Assembly (NCBI GenBank): GCA_016703225.1
Contig: JADJCM010000003.1
Location: forward strand, 248,001 to 312,000
From: Lysobacterales bacterium
GTDB taxonomy: Bacteria > Pseudomonadota > Gammaproteobacteria > Xanthomonadales > Ahniellaceae
Length of the DNA: 64,000 nucleotides
Reading direction: 5' to 3'
Shown: positions 62,134 through 64,000 of the stretch, piece by piece
How the letters are laid out: every line of letters starts with the position of its first letter
How positions within the stretch are numbered: the stretch's first letter is position 1
Position numbers and translations under genes: made by a program
Notes under the pieces: model-generated
Database searches by the model: none
What the model was told of the DNA's origin: nothing
Seen by the model: only the letters and a program-made list of their open reading frames with translations

Positions 62134-63545
62134 ACGCTCCCCTGGTCGAGCACGGGCAGGAGCGCGCAGCCCGGCCCGGCACGCTCTATCTCCCCGAAGC
62201 CTTCGGCGATGCGCAGCGTTCGCTGGCGCGCGCCTGGCTGTGGCTCGGGCTGTTCGCGCTGATCGGTGCCGGCCTGTTCTCGATCCTGCTGGTGGTGTCG
62301 CGCACGCCCGGGCTGCAGTCGTGGTTCCCGGTCGCCGACTTCTTCCGCGTCGCGCTGGTGGTGCACGTCGATCTGTCGGTGCTGGTCTGGTTCGTGGCCA
62401 TGGCCGGGATGATCTGCAGCCTGCAGTTGCGCCCGGTGGCGCTGGCGTTGGCGCGAGGCGCAGCCTGGCTGTGCGCCGCAGGCACCGCAGGCATGCTGCT
62501 GGCGCCGTTCCTCGGTGGTGGCGAAGTGCTGATGGCCAACTACATCCCGGTGCTCGACGGACCGGTGTTCCTGGGTTCGCTGCTGGTGTTCGCGAGCGGA
62601 ACGACGCTGATGGTGCTGCATGCGTTGTCGGCGGCACCGCGACCCGCGCGCGCGGCGCCCGCGGTCGCTGCGCTGCAGTTCGGCGCCAACGCCAGCATGG
62701 TTGCGCTGGCGGTCGCGCTGATCGCGTTCGCGTGGTCGTTCCTGGTGATGCCGGGCCAACTCGCAGGCAAGGCCTACTACGAAGTGCTGTTCTGGGGCGG
62801 CGGGCACGCGCTGCAGTTCGCCTGGACCATCCTGATGCTGCTGTCGTGGCTGTGGTTGGCCGGTGCCTGTGGCGGACGCGTGGCGCTGAGCCCGCGGCTG
62901 GTGGTGCTGATGTTCCTGCTGGCGCTGGCGAGCGTGTTCGTGACGCCCTACGCCTATCTCGCGCACGACATCGCCTCGGTCGAGCACCGCAATCTGTTGA
63001 CCATGGCGATGCGCATCGGTGGCGGCCTGGCGATCCTGCCGGTGATGCTGGCGGTGACGCTGTCGATGTGGCCGCTGCGGACGTTGGACCCGGCACAGCG
63101 TCCGCTGCGCGCGGCGCTTTGGTCGTCGATGGCGGTGTTCGCGCTCGGCGGCGTGATCGGCATGCTGATCAGCGGCAACAACGTGCGCATCCCGGCGCAC
63201 TACCACGGCAGCATCGTCGGGGTGACGCTGGCGCTGATGGGTGTGGTCTATTTCCTGCTGCCGCGGCTCGGGTATGCGGCGCCGGATTCGCGCATGGCGC
63301 GGTGGCAGCCGGTGCTGTACGCCATCGGGCAGACGCTGCACATTCTTGGTCTGGTGTGGTCCGGTGGCTACGGCGTGCAGCGCAAGGTGGCCGGCGCCGA
63401 GCAGGTGCTGCGCAGCAAGTCGGAGATTGCCGGGATGGGCGTGATGGGCCTCGGTGGCCTGGTCGCGATCATCGGCGGCGTGTTGTTCGTCGTGGTGGTG
63501 ATCCGGGCGATGCGCGCGCCGGTGCAACCGGGAGTCAGGCAATGA
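62130..63545 (+). CDS. Divergent haem-copper-like subunit I with His-Asp metal site
   Basis: This 471-residue polytopic protein overlaps its neighbours by ATGA on both sides. Candidate haem and metal ligands align with haem-copper subunits: His79 in helix II (VVHVDLSVLVW), His226 in helix VI (WGGGHALQFAW), His279-Asp280 where His-His is usual (YLAHDIASVEH), and His357/His359 in helix X (IPAHYHGSIVG). The helix VI tyrosine position is Phe230. The changed ligand set excludes an ordinary oxidase. It may belong to one of the recently proposed NO reductase families or be an undescribed reductase. Confidence 0.8.
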   Translation: MNAPLVEHGQERAARPGTLYLPEAFGDAQRSLARAWLWLGLFALIGAGLFSILLVVSRTPGLQSWFPVADFFRVALVVHVDLSVLVWFVAMAGMICSLQLRPVALALARGAAWLCAAGTAGMLLAPFLGGGEVLMANYIPVLDGPVFLGSLLVFASGTTLMVLHALSAAPRPARAAPAVAALQFGANASMVALAVALIAFAWSFLVMPGQLAGKAYYEVLFWGGGHALQFAWTILMLLSWLWLAGACGGRVALSPRLVVLMFLLALASVFVTPYAYLAHDIASVEHRNLLTMAMRIGGGLAILPVMLAVTLSMWPLRTLDPAQRPLRAALWSSMAVFALGGVIGMLISGNNVRIPAHYHGSIVGVTLALMGVVYFLLPRLGYAAPDSRMARWQPVLYAIGQTLHILGLVWSGGYGVQRKVAGAEQVLRSKSEIAGMGVMGLGGLVAIIGGVLFVVVVIRAMRAPVQPGVRQ

Positions 63546-64000
63546 TCGCGCTGCTGAAACGGGTACTGCGTTCCGGGTTCATGCTGGTCGAGGACGTGTT
63601 CAACCGCGCCTTCGGCGATCGCTTCAACCCGCTCTATCATCTGGGCGCGACCGCGTTCTTCCTGTTCTGGGTGGTGACCATCACCGGCACTTATCTGTAC
63701 GCATTCTTCGATACCGCGGTGGCTGCGGCCTATCCGTCGGTGGAGTCGCTGACGCATCGCCAGTGGTTTGCCGGCGGCATCCTGCGCAGCGTGCATCGCT
63801 ACGCGTCGGACGCGATGGTGGTGATCATGCTGCTGCACATGCTGCGCTACTTTGCGTTCGACCGGTTGCGCGGTTTCCGCTGGTTCTCGTGGGTGTCTGG
63901 CGTCGGATTGATCTGGCTGGTCTACATCGTCGGCATCAATGGCTACATGCTGCCCTGGGATCGCTACGCCCAGTTCGTCACCGTCGGCGCGTTCGAGTGG
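63542..64000 (+). CDS. Cytochrome b (N-terminal part, cut by the window end)
   Basis: The first 153 residues are present. They carry a bis-His pair in 'VHRYASDAMVVIMLLH' (14 apart), the haem-pocket region 'RFNPLYHLGATAFFLFWVV' and a GYMLPWD turn like the GYxLPW of bc1/b6 cytochromes. It is closely related to the cytochrome b part of the fusion protein at 60077. It overlaps the haem-copper-like gene by ATGA. Together these suggest a quinol-linked complex with two different cytochromes b. Confidence 0.88.
   Translation, partial: MIALLKRVLRSGFMLVEDVFNRAFGDRFNPLYHLGATAFFLFWVVTITGTYLYAFFDTAVAAAYPSVESLTHRQWFAGGILRSVHRYASDAMVVIMLLHMLRYFAFDRLRGFRWFSWVSGVGLIWLVYIVGINGYMLPWDRYAQFVTVGAFEW

Overview
The window is high-GC, densely packed bacterial DNA, most likely from the Xanthomonadales/Lysobacterales (Gammaproteobacteria), closer to a Rhodanobacteraceae-like or uncultured relative than to Xanthomonas. 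Pointers are the bpt-type aspartate/glutamate leucyltransferase, an S46 dipeptidyl-peptidase, a TonB-dependent receptor followed by a TPR-sulfotransferase, GTRGG-headed REP palindromes, and several secreted proteins ending in an (F/H)x(N/D)GF(E/D) tail. This placement rests on gene content only.

Region by region. (1) 1-12.4 kb: secreted proteins (beta-propellers, beta-helices, Ig/DUF11 repeats) among housekeeping genes (class II aldolase, PilN-like protein, bpt). (2) 12.4-13.2 kb: a Phd/PIN toxin-antitoxin pair with a readable promoter-operator. (3) 13.2-25.7 kb: tdh, S46 peptidase, TonB receptor, TPR-sulfotransferase, zinc-ribbon protein, DUF3313-like protein, a methyltransferase, a Fic remnant, and an M20-like protein that lacks metal ligands. 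(4) 25.9-36.4 kb: a defence island (Mrr, HsdM, RhuM, HsdS, a small unknown, a DUF6575-like protein, HsdR) that ends beside tRNA-Leu(CAG). (5) 36.5-48.2 kb: rnr-rlmB, brnTA, gltBD, cysK. (6) 48.3-54.1 kb: the phosphate/polyphosphate cluster phoB-phoR and ppk-ppx with a Pho-box-like array. (7) 54.2-64 kb: hslR, a frameshifted ctaA, and a large respiratory locus.

The respiratory locus is the most unusual part. It begins with a small one-helix protein, a CuA subunit II and a B-family (ba3-like) haem-copper subunit I whose six haem/CuB histidines align with Thermus ba3 but whose helix VI active-site tyrosine is replaced by glutamine. A nearly perfect FNR/DNR box lies upstream. After a strong terminator come ctaB/cyoE, a SCO protein, a cytochrome b fused to two [4Fe-4S] clusters and an FlpD/MvhD domain, a membrane-anchored unknown, a second haem-copper-like subunit with His-Asp in place of the CuB His-His pair, and a second cytochrome b cut off by the window end. 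The last five genes of this run overlap by 4 bases at each junction. My inference is that one or both haem-copper proteins reduce nitric oxide or another non-O2 substrate, or form an unusual quinol-oxidising supercomplex.

REP-like palindromes occur inside gltD (in frame), beside tRNA-Leu, and as a four-copy cluster between cysK and ppx. No transposase, integrase, CRISPR array or rRNA was seen.
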